A DNA stretch of 43,648 nucleotides, taken from IMG/VR virus record IMGVR_UViG_3300021197_001788, positions 1 to 43,648 of that record; one strand, given 5' to 3'. The notes below the pieces were generated by a model that saw nothing but the letters and a program-made list of their open reading frames with translations, had not been told where the DNA came from and made no database searches. The stretch is from a virus. Both the position numbers and the translations under genes were made by a program. This document shows positions 17,431-24,710 of the stretch, piece by piece (positions within the stretch are counted from its first letter, which is position 1; each line of letters starts with the position of its first letter).

Positions 17431-18209
17431 TCTTCCCTGGCTCCTGCTGCGTGAATCGCGACATACTCCCAGGCTTGCAGCCTCTGACCGTAGAAGCATC
17501 CGAAACCTGTTTTTTTCCAACTTGGTCCGTAGCTGTTTACGAATGTGATCCCATACCGATCCAGGCTGTCCGCTGGAGCGTTTCCGCGATCAACCACCTC
17601 TAAGCCAAGAATCGCGTGCCGCCACCACGGAACCGAAAAAGTGACCGGCGCGGGCTCATCGCAGAGCATAAGGCTGATTGCCAGATCCAGGTCGTTTCCG
17701 CAATCCGTGAAGGTGCAGAGCTGATTCAGATCGCGTTCCTTGGCGACGCTCTCGTCGTTTTTCAGTGTTCGATCCATCGAGCGATTCGGCCACGCATTGA
17801 TCGTTGGGATCCCCCCCTGTTCCTGGATCATTGCTACAGCCTGGGAGCAATGGCCTCCGCGATTCTGGAAATTCATCCCGACCGCTGCCACTGCTGTCGC
17901 TGATAAGTGGGGGACAGGATCGATGCCCTGGAAAGCCAACCTGTTCATCACGCCGGCGACAACAGAGTAGGCCCAGCAATACTTTAGCGTTCCCTGGTCG
18001 AGCACTGGGATCTTGTGATACCGATGGTGCTCATAAGGCGATGTTCGCCTAATCTTGTGCTTGCTGATGAGCTCAGGCCACTGCTGCCTGGGTATTGGAT
18101 CGCCGTGCATGAACCCACTTTCAAACACGCTGCCAACCGGCTGCTTCCGATAGTCGCGTTCGATCAGCCCATACGAGTCGCTTGGGGTTAGCCCTTGCGT
18201 TTCATCCAT
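17427..18209 (-). CDS. Papain-like (C1) cysteine protease in the lysis cassette
   Basis: The start is the ATG at 18209, overlapping the previous stop as TGATG; a GTG one codon upstream is an alternative. The 260-aa protein has the C1 catalytic set in order: oxyanion Gln and nucleophile Cys in DQGTLKYCWAYS (about 72 and 78), His in WWRHAI (about 198) and Asn in FVNSYGPSW (about 225). There is no signal peptide or propeptide of normal length. It sits among small membrane proteins where an endolysin is expected, and no peptidoglycan hydrolase is seen anywhere in the window. It may degrade host wall or envelope protein at lysis, or process virion proteins. Confidence 0.85.
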   Translation of the reverse strand: MDETQGLTPSDSYGLIERDYRKQPVGSVFESGFMHGDPIPRQQWPELISKHKIRRTSPYEHHRYHKIPVLDQGTLKYCWAYSVVAGVMNRLAFQGIDPVPHLSATAVAAVGMNFQNRGGHCSQAVAMIQEQGGIPTINAWPNRSMDRTLKNDESVAKERDLNQLCTFTDCGNDLDLAISLMLCDEPAPVTFSVPWWRHAILGLEVVDRGNAPADSLDRYGITFVNSYGPSWKKTGFGCFYGQRLQAWEYVAIHAAGAREE

Positions 18210-18571
18210 CACTTGTATTCCTTGAGCCGTTCAAGAATGTCGTCATCCAGGGGCAATACTGTGATCTTTCCACCCTGGCTAACAGCTGCAGCTGGCCGGC
18301 TGCCATCGGTAGCCTGGAACAGCTCTTGGATCCAGGGCTCGGCGTCGCCCAGGTCTGCATCCTCGGCGTATCGGCGCAGCTCGATGCCGTTTGCTTCTGC
18401 CCAGGCATCGAGCTGGATGGAGCTACCCATTCCTGTCGGCGGGACTAACACCATCGCGTCGGGGTAATCATTTCCGACTGGTGGCTCCACCTGGCCTGGG
18501 GATCGAGCGAAGTAGAACAGAGCAGCGAGCATCGCCGCGATCACTAGCGCCTTTTGTGTTTCACTTGCCAT
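18209..18571 (-). CDS. Membrane-anchored small protein, possibly thioredoxin-like (120 aa)
   Basis: The ATG at 18571 gives one N-terminal transmembrane helix (KALVIAAMLAALFYFA) followed by a soluble domain. The soluble part has a strand MVLVPP, a helical segment IQLDAWAEANGIELRRY, a Pro-containing SRPAAAVSQGGKITVLPL and a final helix. This order resembles the thioredoxin-like small proteins seen next to phage C1 proteases in planctomycete-type phages, but the CxxC motif is absent. It precedes the protease directly and probably acts at the membrane in lysis. Confidence 0.55.
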   Translation of the reverse strand: MASETQKALVIAAMLAALFYFARSPGQVEPPVGNDYPDAMVLVPPTGMGSSIQLDAWAEANGIELRRYAEDADLGDAEPWIQELFQATDGSRPAAAVSQGGKITVLPLDDDILERLKEYK

Positions 18572-18908
18572 CGTCGGACTCGCTCTGTTTTTCGATGATG
18601 CTGGCAATGAGTTCCTGCACCTTTGGGTCGTCCAAATCTAGCGCTGGTTTTTTTGTCACCGCTTTTTGCAAAGCCTCCAAAGCCCCCGCGACTACAGGCC
18701 ACAGCCCGCTGACCAGGAGGATAGCGACGTAACCAACACCATCGACTGCTGAGATCAGTGCCTGGATCGCAAGCCCAACGATGTCCACCGACTCTACCTG
18801 GTCGTCGTCGGAGCTCCACAGCCCAAACACGTCGTTTGCCCACAACTGATAGGCCGCGAACAACACGAAGCAACCGACCAGGAAACGAAATCCTCTGTCA
18901 TCTCTCAT
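18561..18908 (-). CDS. Membrane protein (115 aa), lysis region
   Basis: The ATG at 18908 lies within the end of the previous gene. Residues 7 to 25 (GFRFLVGCFVLFAAYQLWA) and about 43 to 75 (DIVGLAIQALISAVDGVGYV then ILLVSGLWPVV) are hydrophobic, so there are two or three membrane helices. The C-terminal 40 residues are charged and helical. The start lacks a strong Shine-Dalgarno, consistent with coupling to the upstream gene. It may be a holin or a partner membrane protein; there is no family match by eye. Confidence 0.55.
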   Translation of the reverse strand: MRDDRGFRFLVGCFVLFAAYQLWANDVFGLWSSDDDQVESVDIVGLAIQALISAVDGVGYVAILLVSGLWPVVAGALEALQKAVTKKPALDLDDPKVQELIASIIEKQSESDDGK

Positions 18909-19140
18909 CAATTAAATCCTCGAGCCATTTGTTTACCAATCGCGCCGCGAACCTCACGGCAATCGCTGTCAAAACCGCTGACCAGATACCCGTCACTTTC
19001 TTGTTGCGAATAAATCGAAACGTGTCCTCTTGAACGAGCGAGGCTGTCCGCGCGTCCTGAGTTGCTCGAGCGTTCCACCTTTCCCTGGCGTAGGCTCGAA
19101 TTTCGATTCTCCTCTGCTGACTTAAAAGTCGCTCCATCAT
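18898..19140 (-). CDS. Small basic protein with C-terminal membrane segment (80 aa)
   Basis: The ATG at 19140 overlaps the upstream stop (ATGA). The first 45 residues are strongly basic and helical (SQQRRIEIRAYARERW), then VTGIWSAVLTAIAVRFAARLV forms a weakly hydrophobic helix. This looks like a tail-anchored protein with a positively charged cytoplasmic part. Role unknown; it is part of the run of small membrane proteins ahead of the protease. Confidence 0.5.
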   Translation of the reverse strand: MMERLLSQQRRIEIRAYARERWNARATQDARTASLVQEDTFRFIRNKKVTGIWSAVLTAIAVRFAARLVNKWLEDLIDER

Positions 19141-19559
19141 CGCCTGCCCCAAATTCGTACACGAAAACTGCCAAACCGTGAATATGATACTGCGTCACCT
19201 AGCAACACGCGGCTATTGTCGTCGTGTGACCCCGATCGCCCGGACGGCCTGCACGTTCCAACTGATCGGTGCGGCGTGTTTCGAGATCGCCAACCAACCC
19301 CTTCAAAGCCTGCACCTGGAACAGAAAGCCAGTTTCCAGCACTCTTAGGTGGGTGGCCTTTGTAGCCACGAGCCGCCATGTAATCAGCTCGAGATTGAGC
19401 GATCTGCTGCCCGTAGCTGATTGGATCGGCGCGCGTAATAACAGCCAAGACAGGCGACGCGATCACCGTGACATGTTGCGCGTTTGCTTGACTTGGCTGC
19501 AGTTTTGATCCCTGGCTAACTGCCAGGGCGAAGATGGCAAGAGCTATCAGCCTGAACAT
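19137..19559 (-). CDS. Exported protein, planctomycete-phage type (140 aa)
   Basis: The N-terminus MFRLIALAIFALAVSQG is a clear signal peptide. The mature part has AQSRADYMAARGYKGHPP, then GFEGVGW and a single Cys in GTCRP, ending with FRVRIWGRR. The alanine-rich helix followed by RGYxGHP and EGVGW resembles small exported proteins in planctomycetal genomes and is faintly like a degenerate CAP-type protein; this is from memory of such sequences, not a search. The start overlaps the upstream gene by 13 bases. A second open frame overlaps this gene (see findings). Confidence 0.55.
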   Translation of the reverse strand: MFRLIALAIFALAVSQGSKLQPSQANAQHVTVIASPVLAVITRADPISYGQQIAQSRADYMAARGYKGHPPKSAGNWLSVPGAGFEGVGWRSRNTPHRSVGTCRPSGRSGSHDDNSRVLLGDAVSYSRFGSFRVRIWGRR

Positions 19560-19882
19560 CCGAGCGACCTGCGTTTGAATAAGCGACTAAAAAACCCGCC
19601 TCCCCTACGCGATCGACGCTCTGTAGTTGTCTTAGTGGTACGCTCCGCGACGGAACGCAAACGCGATACCGGGCCGCAGGAACCATCCCGGCAAACCGGC
19701 GATTCGGCAACCGGCGTCTCTGTGACGGTCCTGGTTCGCTTAAACAGCACTGTCGGCTCGGGAGTAGCTGCCGGAGCAGCTGCTGGAGCAGCTGCTGGAG
19801 CACGATCACCAGCATCGGCTGGAGCGACCAAATAACTAGCTGCGATTGCTGCAGCTAACACCAGGGGGATGGTGAGTTTCAT
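19547..19882 (-). CDS. Exported Ala/Pro-rich basic protein (111 aa)
   Basis: The ATG at 19882 has AAGGA nine bases upstream and gives a good signal peptide (KLTIPLVLAAAIAASYLVA, cleavage probably after PADA). The mature region is Ala- and Pro-rich, then contains CRDGSC, a TERTTKTTTERRSRRGGG stretch and an RRGGGFFSRLFKRR basic end. This layout is familiar from small exported planctomycetal proteins. It is the first gene of the secretion and lysis block, about 110 bases downstream of the resolvase gene, and may be led by its own promoter. Confidence 0.55.
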   Translation of the reverse strand: MKLTIPLVLAAAIAASYLVAPADAGDRAPAAAPAAAPAATPEPTVLFKRTRTVTETPVAESPVCRDGSCGPVSRLRSVAERTTKTTTERRSRRGGGFFSRLFKRRSLGCSG

Positions 19883-19915
19883 TTTTCTATCCTTAGAAAC
19901 AAGGCGGCTAGGAAA

Positions 19916-19960
19916 GGCAAAACGTAGGGGCGGCACGGATGCCCTCCCTGCCGCCTTGCC
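19916..19960 (-). terminator. Stem-loop between resolvase and lysis block
   Basis: On the minus strand GGCAA, GGCGGCA, a 13-base loop, TGCCGCC, a short gap and TTGCC form a two-part stem. Only a short T stretch follows, so it would be a weak intrinsic terminator or a leader hairpin. It divides replication genes from late genes. Confidence 0.35.
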
Positions 19961-19962
19961 GA

Positions 19963-19992
19963 ATTGTAAGCAGGTCCAGCGATCAGCTGCAA
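19963..19992 (-). promoter_or_regulatory. Possible promoter for the lysis block
   Basis: TTGCAG (19992..19987) is followed after 18 bases by TACAAT (19968..19963), which matches five of six bases of the -10 consensus; the -35 is poor. It lies about 80 bases before the first exported-protein gene and ahead of the stem-loop. Planctomycete promoter rules are poorly known, so this is tentative. Confidence 0.25.
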
Positions 19993-19993
19993 G

Positions 19994-20611
19994 CTATTCG
20001 TCATTGACGATTGCTTCGGGCAGCTCCAGGAGCTCGATACCAACCGCTTCCTCCATGTCTTTTGGAACCTGCCGCTGTTGGTGCGTCACGGAAAAAATCA
20101 CCTTTGGACCGTCGTCCGGCAGCAAACCAATCTCTACCAGGGAATCGAGAATCGCCTTTCCTGATAAATTGTCATTATCGATCCTTCGATGGCGAAAGTG
20201 GTGGAAATTGATGGCGATTGGCCCATTTAGCTCGGCTGGTCGATCGGTGATCTTTTCGCGTTCGTAGCCGCATTTCAGCATCTGGTTCAGTCGCCTTCGC
20301 TCTGGAACTTGCGTTTTTCGCAGCTCTTTAACCGCGAGCTTCTTTTTTTTGCTCGGCCTGTTGAGCGCTTCGTATTCCTGCATCGCTAAAGGGCTGGGGG
20401 TTCGCCCGGAAATCGACTCGCACACGATATTGTGAATCAGTGATCGCAGCTTCATTCGCTCCATGTGGTGCATACCCAGGAGCCGATTCCAGCTTGGCGC
20501 AGCAAACTCAGCGATCAACAGCCGCATGGCAAAAACCTTATTGCCATTCACCGAAGCAACGTAGGTTTCCGTCAGCCCAGGCTCGTGTAGTACATCCATC
20601 CAGTGCATCAT
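19994..20611 (-). CDS. RusA-like Holliday junction resolvase
   Basis: The ATG at 20611 is chosen: AAGGGG lies five bases upstream and it overlaps the small membrane gene stop. A frame open further upstream belongs to that gene. The 205-aa protein has a variable N-terminal half and the RusA core near the C-terminus: RRIDNDNLSGKAILDSLVE (acidic residues about 145, 147 and 156, Lys 152) followed by IGLLPDDGP with the last aspartates at 166 and 167. RusA enzymes resolve Holliday junctions or trim branched DNA before packaging. It is the last gene of the replication and recombination block. Confidence 0.8.
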   Translation of the reverse strand: MMHWMDVLHEPGLTETYVASVNGNKVFAMRLLIAEFAAPSWNRLLGMHHMERMKLRSLIHNIVCESISGRTPSPLAMQEYEALNRPSKKKKLAVKELRKTQVPERRRLNQMLKCGYEREKITDRPAELNGPIAINFHHFRHRRIDNDNLSGKAILDSLVEIGLLPDDGPKVIFSVTHQQRQVPKDMEEAVGIELLELPEAIVNDE

Positions 20612-20721
20612 TTTCCCCTTGGTTTTGTAAGATCGGTGTAAACACACCTGGCCGCATACACAGCCAGGATTAGCCACAAAGCCCAGATCGTCATCAGAAA
20701 GATTTGATCGATCGCGTTCAT
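20608..20721 (-). CDS. Small single-pass membrane protein (37 aa)
   Basis: The frame starts at an ATG overlapping the upstream stop (ATGA), with GGGCGAG before it, and ends in an ATGA overlap with the resolvase. Residues 4 to 24 are one hydrophobic helix (IDQIFLMTIWALWLILAVYA), followed by a short basic tail. Tight coupling on both sides argues that it is translated. Function unknown; a small membrane effector or regulator is possible. Confidence 0.6.
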   Translation of the reverse strand: MNAIDQIFLMTIWALWLILAVYAARCVYTDLTKPRGK

Positions 20722-20909
20722 TTCTCGCCCTTTTGTTGTTTTGCCCTGGTTCGCAAATCTGCCAGGAGCATGTCATGTTCGTTTTTTGAAAGCTGCCCGA
20801 GCCTCAGCTGCTTGCCGAGCTCCTGGGCCTTACTGATCGCTTCGGTCAGAGGCATGACGTAGCCTGAATCAATCCGTTGCAATTCGTGCTTTTTCATTCT
20901 GCCAAACAT
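20718..20909 (-). CDS. Small helical protein (63 aa)
   Basis: The ATG at 20909 has a near-perfect AAGGAGG six bases upstream and is clearly better than an in-frame start at 20987. The product MFGRMKKHELQRIDSGYVM... is charged and helical (SKAQELGKQLRLGQLSKNEH). It overlaps the end of the upstream gene and couples to the small membrane gene. No family is recognised. The strong ribosome-binding site suggests high expression. Confidence 0.6.
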   Translation of the reverse strand: MFGRMKKHELQRIDSGYVMPLTEAISKAQELGKQLRLGQLSKNEHDMLLADLRTRAKQQKGEK

Positions 20910-21522
20910 CTTCGCCTCCTTCTGAGTTGATGAGTTTCGGAGCTGCAATTTTTCGCACCACCACCTTCGATGAAGTGATCCGTCCACCTTCTCGCTCTAC
21001 CTGGTTCGCTTCACTGAGCCCTGGCAAAGGCGCTGCCTGCTCTGCGGTCAAACCAGACGAAGCCAGCGACCGGTAAACCTGGATAAATTCCTTCCGGGTC
21101 CAAGTCTCATCTTTCGGATCCCTGGCGCAAAATTCCGGCCAGCCACCCAGGTGTCGAATCGTCGCGTTCACGACCGGATCCTCAAAATCAACGTGCCTGT
21201 ACATCCCGTGGATGTGTAACGCCGCGTTTGAGGCGTCCCAGGCCCTCACTGCGTCCGCCGACGGGCTCACCCCTCTCAATTCACTGGGTGTAGGCCAGAA
21301 TCGATTACAGGCGACGTGAGAGGCTGCTATGGCTTTCAGCCTCCAAATCGGAATATCCCGCAAACACTCGAAATAGACTGCCAGCATTTCGTCGGTTATT
21401 TGTCGATCGTAAACCACTCCGAGGCTCTCGATGATGCTCGCGAACTCGAGGCGATGTTGTTTTTCATCCATTGATGAACTTGGTGACCCGAGCTTCCCGG
21501 TCGTTGACTTGTGGTGCGTCAT
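20869..21522 (-). CDS. Replication-region protein (217 aa)
   Basis: The start at 21522 has GAGGGA upstream but overlaps the preceding gene by 59 bases; the ATG at 21471 (MDEKQHRLEF) is an alternative. The sequence contains ITDEMLAVYFECLRDIPIW and AASHVACNRFWPTPSELRG, typical of phage proteins encoded next to replication initiators (DUF6475-like), some of which are thought to act in helicase loading. Near residue 100, DAVRAWDASNAALHIHG and HLGGWPEFC follow the same pattern. The C-terminus is variable. The role in replication is inferred from position. Confidence 0.6.
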   Translation of the reverse strand: MTHHKSTTGKLGSPSSSMDEKQHRLEFASIIESLGVVYDRQITDEMLAVYFECLRDIPIWRLKAIAASHVACNRFWPTPSELRGVSPSADAVRAWDASNAALHIHGMYRHVDFEDPVVNATIRHLGGWPEFCARDPKDETWTRKEFIQVYRSLASSGLTAEQAAPLPGLSEANQVEREGGRITSSKVVVRKIAAPKLINSEGGEDVWQNEKARIATD

Positions 21523-22312
21523 AGTTTCCCTCGCATAGTTTAGTGATGTTTGCTTCGTTCAAGGTCCAGTCGAAAGTTGGCTGCCAAGAAAACGATCCGT
21601 GATTGTGGACCGGTAGCTTTTCTAGTCCAGCTTCCCAGTTTGCCAGGAACCCTGGCTTCCTGCTCGCGGTCCGCCAGGCTCGGCGCCGCTTGTCCGTGAT
21701 AGCTCGGACCTTCGCAAGATTCTTGTGCGTCGCAGCTGCTTCGTTCCATTTCTGAACGGCAATTTCGATCGCAAACCCACTGGCTACAGTGGGCGCAGAT
21801 AACTCTTTCTCTTGTTCTAAATCTAACTCTAACTCTAACTCTAACTCTAACTCTAACTCTCTCTCTGTTACAGTTTCTGTTACAGGCTCTGTAACATTGT
21901 TTGCAGCAGGCTCTTTAACAGGTTCTGTAACAGTCCCTGTAACAGTGTCTGTTCCTGTTCGCAGCTTTTTCTTCCTGGCTGCCCTGGCTTTTTTGGTTTG
22001 TTGGCCGCGTTTTACGGTCTTTTTCTCCTGCTCGGCCATTACCTTTTCGAGCCGCAGATTCTTAAACAGGTCGCCTCCTGTCATGTATTCCTCAAAAAAG
22101 TATTCCATTACCAGCTGAAAATCATCCTGCTCTTGCTCATTCATTGCTGGATAAATCTTTTCAAATTTGTTTATGTCAACGTATCCATCGTTAAATTGCA
22201 TCAGCAGCAAACGCAGGTACAGTCCCTGTTGCTGGAATGTTAAGTCGAGCGTTCCAATTACCCAGGCGTCGTGGTAAAGCGGGAACCAATGATGTTTTGA
22301 GTTTGTGGTCAT
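21464..22312 (-). CDS. DUF1376-type replication protein with repeat linker
   Basis: Residues 1 to 90 match the DUF1376 (YdaU-like) domain: WFPLYHDAWVIGTLDLTFQQ, GLYLRLLLMQFNDG and a helical YFFEEYM segment. These domains occur in phage replication initiators equivalent to lambda O. A basic Lys/Arg region follows, then a degenerate VTEPV repeat and an exact ELELELEL run coded by a hexamer repeat (residues about 120 to 165). The C-terminal part (AVQKWNEAAATHKNLAKVRAI, then ANWEAGLEKLP) resembles the C-terminal domain of such initiators. There is no strong Shine-Dalgarno. Probably binds the origin and recruits host helicase. Confidence 0.7.
   Translation of the reverse strand: MTTNSKHHWFPLYHDAWVIGTLDLTFQQQGLYLRLLLMQFNDGYVDINKFEKIYPAMNEQEQDDFQLVMEYFFEEYMTGGDLFKNLRLEKVMAEQEKKTVKRGQQTKKARAARKKKLRTGTDTVTGTVTEPVKEPAANNVTEPVTETVTERELELELELELELDLEQEKELSAPTVASGFAIEIAVQKWNEAAATHKNLAKVRAITDKRRRAWRTASRKPGFLANWEAGLEKLPVHNHGSFSWQPTFDWTLNEANITKLCEGNYDAPQVNDREARVTKFING
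21822..21857. repeat. Hexanucleotide microsatellite (TCTAAC)6
   Basis: Six perfect tctaac copies are followed by a tct/ctct run. On the coding (minus) strand they give alternating Glu and Leu. Each unit adds two residues without a frame change. Confidence 0.95.
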
Positions 22313-22347
22313 TTGTGGTATGCTTCCAGGCTTGTGGTTTAGTGATG

Positions 22348-22387
22348 GGCCGCGCTCGAAACCCGCCCGAGCGCGGCCTTTTTTTTT
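22348..22387 (+). terminator. Strong intrinsic terminator on the plus strand
   Basis: An 11-bp perfect stem (ggccgcgctcg / cgagcgcggcc) with a 9-base loop is followed by nine T. It is oriented rightward, against all genes around it, in the 81-base gap between the HTH gene and the replication gene. On the minus strand there is a hairpin but no T run. It would stop antisense transcripts. Confidence 0.85.
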
Positions 22388-22393
22388 GCGCTG

Positions 22394-22735
22394 CTAACGA
22401 ATCGGTCGATCATTGTAGCGATGATCGCCATCCAGGATCCGGTGGATCGTGGTTAGCCCAATACCTGAGTCCTTGTGGATGTCGCTGATCTTTCGGCCCA
22501 TCCAGAACCATCCAAGGATCATTGCGCAATCCGTCAGCTTAATCGGCTGGCGACGCTCCATCGCCCTCGCTGGACCTTTCTCAGCGATGTGTGGGTGCGA
22601 GCCGCTGGCAATGCGACGAACGGTCGTGTCGCTGATGCCATACTTTGCCGCGAGCTCACGCAGGGGTACGCCAGGGCATCGCAACATATCTGCGTGGCAA
22701 AGGATCGCGTCGTGCTTTGGCATCTTGCTCATCAT
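22394..22735 (-). CDS. DNA-binding HTH protein (113 aa)
   Basis: The gene starts in an ATGA overlap with the annealing-protein gene. Residues about 26 to 50 form a helix-turn-helix (VPLRELAAKYGISDTTVRRI) followed by ASGSHPH. A second similar segment lies near the C-terminus (GRKISDIHKDSGIGLTTIHRIL, then GDHRY). Two HTH units with the same R-I-x-G-x-H pattern after them suggest an internal duplication. Such a protein could regulate the early operon or bind origin repeats. The plus-strand terminator lies directly after it. Confidence 0.65.
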   Translation of the reverse strand: MMSKMPKHDAILCHADMLRCPGVPLRELAAKYGISDTTVRRIASGSHPHIAEKGPARAMERRQPIKLTDCAMILGWFWMGRKISDIHKDSGIGLTTIHRILDGDHRYNDRPIR

Positions 22736-23808
22736 TGCTGCTCCAGTATGTTGTCGATCTTTTGCTGGACGCGAGTCAGGAGCGTGTTGCCGTGCATGAC
22801 CTGGATCGCCCCCATGCTCGCGTCGTAGGCGATCTGGTCCGCGATCATTGAGAGCTCTTCCTGTCCTTTGGCCTCTCGGATGCGCTCGCCATACTTCTCG
22901 ATGATCTGTTCATCCGGTGTCAGCACGTCAGCATCGTCAGCAACTGCCTCGGCTTTGAGCTCGGCTTTGGACTTCACTTTTGCCGGTTTCTTTTTGGGCT
23001 TGGCTTTGGCCTTGGCGATTAGCTTTTCGCCCTGGCTCGGCTTCGGCTCGCTGTTAGCTTCAACCGTCGGGAAAGCCTGCTCCACCGTCTGTAGCCCGTC
23101 CTTGATCGCAACATAGGTTCGACGCATTGCTAGGTACTGCGCTGGCTGGATGGCATCCACCGATCGCTGCAGCTTCGCGACGATCTGGTCCTGGGTGACT
23201 CCGAGCTCGCCAAACCGTTCGACCATCTGCATAATCTTTTCAGGGTCCAGGTCGATGTTTGCTTTTAGCGTTCTCGCACATTCGTCCACAGCCTCCTCGA
23301 TCACGTCGCGTGGAATGACGTTTTCCAGGCAAGTCCGCACTCGACGCTGTGCCTGGTTCGCGATCCAGTCTGCCAGCTCGTCCTCTCGCAGCTGCCGTTG
23401 GCCGCCGCGAACTCGAATCCTATGCGGCACAATGAACTGCCGGCTGTACCTGGCGTTGGTTTGCTGGTCCCAGGCGTAGGCTTCCACGGTCGATTCGCCG
23501 TGTCCCCTGGACAGCTCTCGATAACCCCAGTCTAGGTTGCCCCAGGCGAGCGCTACCTGGACAACCAAGGAAATGCTCGGACCCGTAATGTCCTGGCCGC
23601 CCTTGGCGTAGGTGTAGACCGCTGACTCCGCGAGTCGCACCCGCTGGCAACTCGTCTGTATCTGCGAGATCGCTCGCTGCTCATTTCGCGGTCGTGCAGC
23701 TGCAACCGTGAGCGACGCCTGGATCGCTCCTTGCGTCCTGGCTTGCTCGGCAATCGAAAGGGATTGTGACTGCTGCTCTTCCTGTTGGATTAGTTGCTGA
23801 TTGGTCAT
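22732..23808 (-). CDS. Putative single-strand annealing (recombination) protein
   Basis: The 358-aa protein follows the YqaJ-type exonuclease with an ATGA overlap, the usual order of phage exonuclease and annealing-protein pairs. The core has ARPRNEQRAISQIQTSCQRV, then AVYTYAKGGQDITGPSISLV, WGYRELSRG and an ANQAQRRVRTCLENVIP motif. Similar proteins occur widely in phages beside exonucleases and are usually annotated only as hypothetical or recombination proteins. After residue 235 a Lys/Ala-rich linker leads to a helical C-terminal domain. Function as an annealing protein is inferred from the pair arrangement. Confidence 0.6.
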   Translation of the reverse strand: MTNQQLIQQEEQQSQSLSIAEQARTQGAIQASLTVAAARPRNEQRAISQIQTSCQRVRLAESAVYTYAKGGQDITGPSISLVVQVALAWGNLDWGYRELSRGHGESTVEAYAWDQQTNARYSRQFIVPHRIRVRGGQRQLREDELADWIANQAQRRVRTCLENVIPRDVIEEAVDECARTLKANIDLDPEKIMQMVERFGELGVTQDQIVAKLQRSVDAIQPAQYLAMRRTYVAIKDGLQTVEQAFPTVEANSEPKPSQGEKLIAKAKAKPKKKPAKVKSKAELKAEAVADDADVLTPDEQIIEKYGERIREAKGQEELSMIADQIAYDASMGAIQVMHGNTLLTRVQQKIDNILEQQ

Positions 23809-24710
23809 TTGATTAAAAGCCTTCTGCTAGTGGATGTGGTAGTGAACTCTCGGCACAGCTCTGGGTGAGCCGCTTTTAACGCTGCTGTATCGAGTCGCAT
23901 ACTGTGGGCTGTTTTCCAGGTAGCAAGTACCCGGTCACCGTCTGCGATTCCTTCTCCATCTTCGATAGCGATCTTTACCTGGCTTTCCAGCATCTTGATC
24001 GCCGTCCGATTTTTCTTCTCTTCTTTTTTCAAAGCCTTCAACTGCTCGATCGCCAGGACAATTTCCTCGTTGGCGTCGGCCATTTTTTCGGGCTTGTGAA
24101 TAGGCCAAAACTGTGCGGCTTCGTCGCCGTTGATCGGATCCGGCATCTTCCGGCTTTCGACCATCTTCCAAAACTCGCCAGCCGCTTCCTCCATATAAGC
24201 CTGGAACTCGACGTCAGCCTCCAGGTGGTAAATCTCGATCCTCCGCCCGCGATCGAAAAACAGCACAGGCACATCAGCAAAAGGAACGTCGGCGATTCGC
24301 ATATTCCACTGGCACTGGCAAAAGTAATCAACCGGAATGTCAGAGGATCCTGGCTCTCCCCAGGCTCGCGAGTCGCCGGCTGTCTTGCACTCAAGTACGC
24401 CTTGATCGCCCGACGGCAACGTAATCAAACCGTCCAGGTTGCACCTCGCCCAGGGCTTGCCTGGGACGCTGATAGCTTCCAGGTTGGTTGCAACGTGGTA
24501 GCCGGTTTCCTCTCGGTACTTCTCCACGACAAACGATTCCAGGAAGCTGCCCAACTCCATTGCCAGGTTCGGTGGTCCGTCATCGATCGGCGATGTTTTC
24601 TCTAGCCAAACGTCGCACGGTGTTCGCCACTTTGATAGCCCTAGCACTGCCGCGATCTCGGATCCGCCAATGCCCTGTTGTCGCTCTTTAAGCCATTGAT
24701 TGCGGTTCAT
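23805..24710 (-). CDS. YqaJ-like viral recombinase / 5'-3' exonuclease
   Basis: This 301-aa protein belongs to the PD-(D/E)xK nuclease family related to lambda exonuclease. Motifs are GIGGSEIAAVLGLSKW (residues 13 to 28), ELGSFLE near 52 to 58, the catalytic NLDGLI (Asp about 93), GVLECKT (Glu 107 and Lys 109) and the Gln-rich CQCQWNM. It would resect double-strand ends to give the annealing protein single-stranded DNA, and can serve replication through recombination. The C-terminal third is a helical extension. It overlaps both neighbours by four bases. Confidence 0.9.
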   Translation of the reverse strand: MNRNQWLKERQQGIGGSEIAAVLGLSKWRTPCDVWLEKTSPIDDGPPNLAMELGSFLESFVVEKYREETGYHVATNLEAISVPGKPWARCNLDGLITLPSGDQGVLECKTAGDSRAWGEPGSSDIPVDYFCQCQWNMRIADVPFADVPVLFFDRGRRIEIYHLEADVEFQAYMEEAAGEFWKMVESRKMPDPINGDEAAQFWPIHKPEKMADANEEIVLAIEQLKALKKEEKKNRTAIKMLESQVKIAIEDGEGIADGDRVLATWKTAHSMRLDTAALKAAHPELCREFTTTSTSRRLLIK

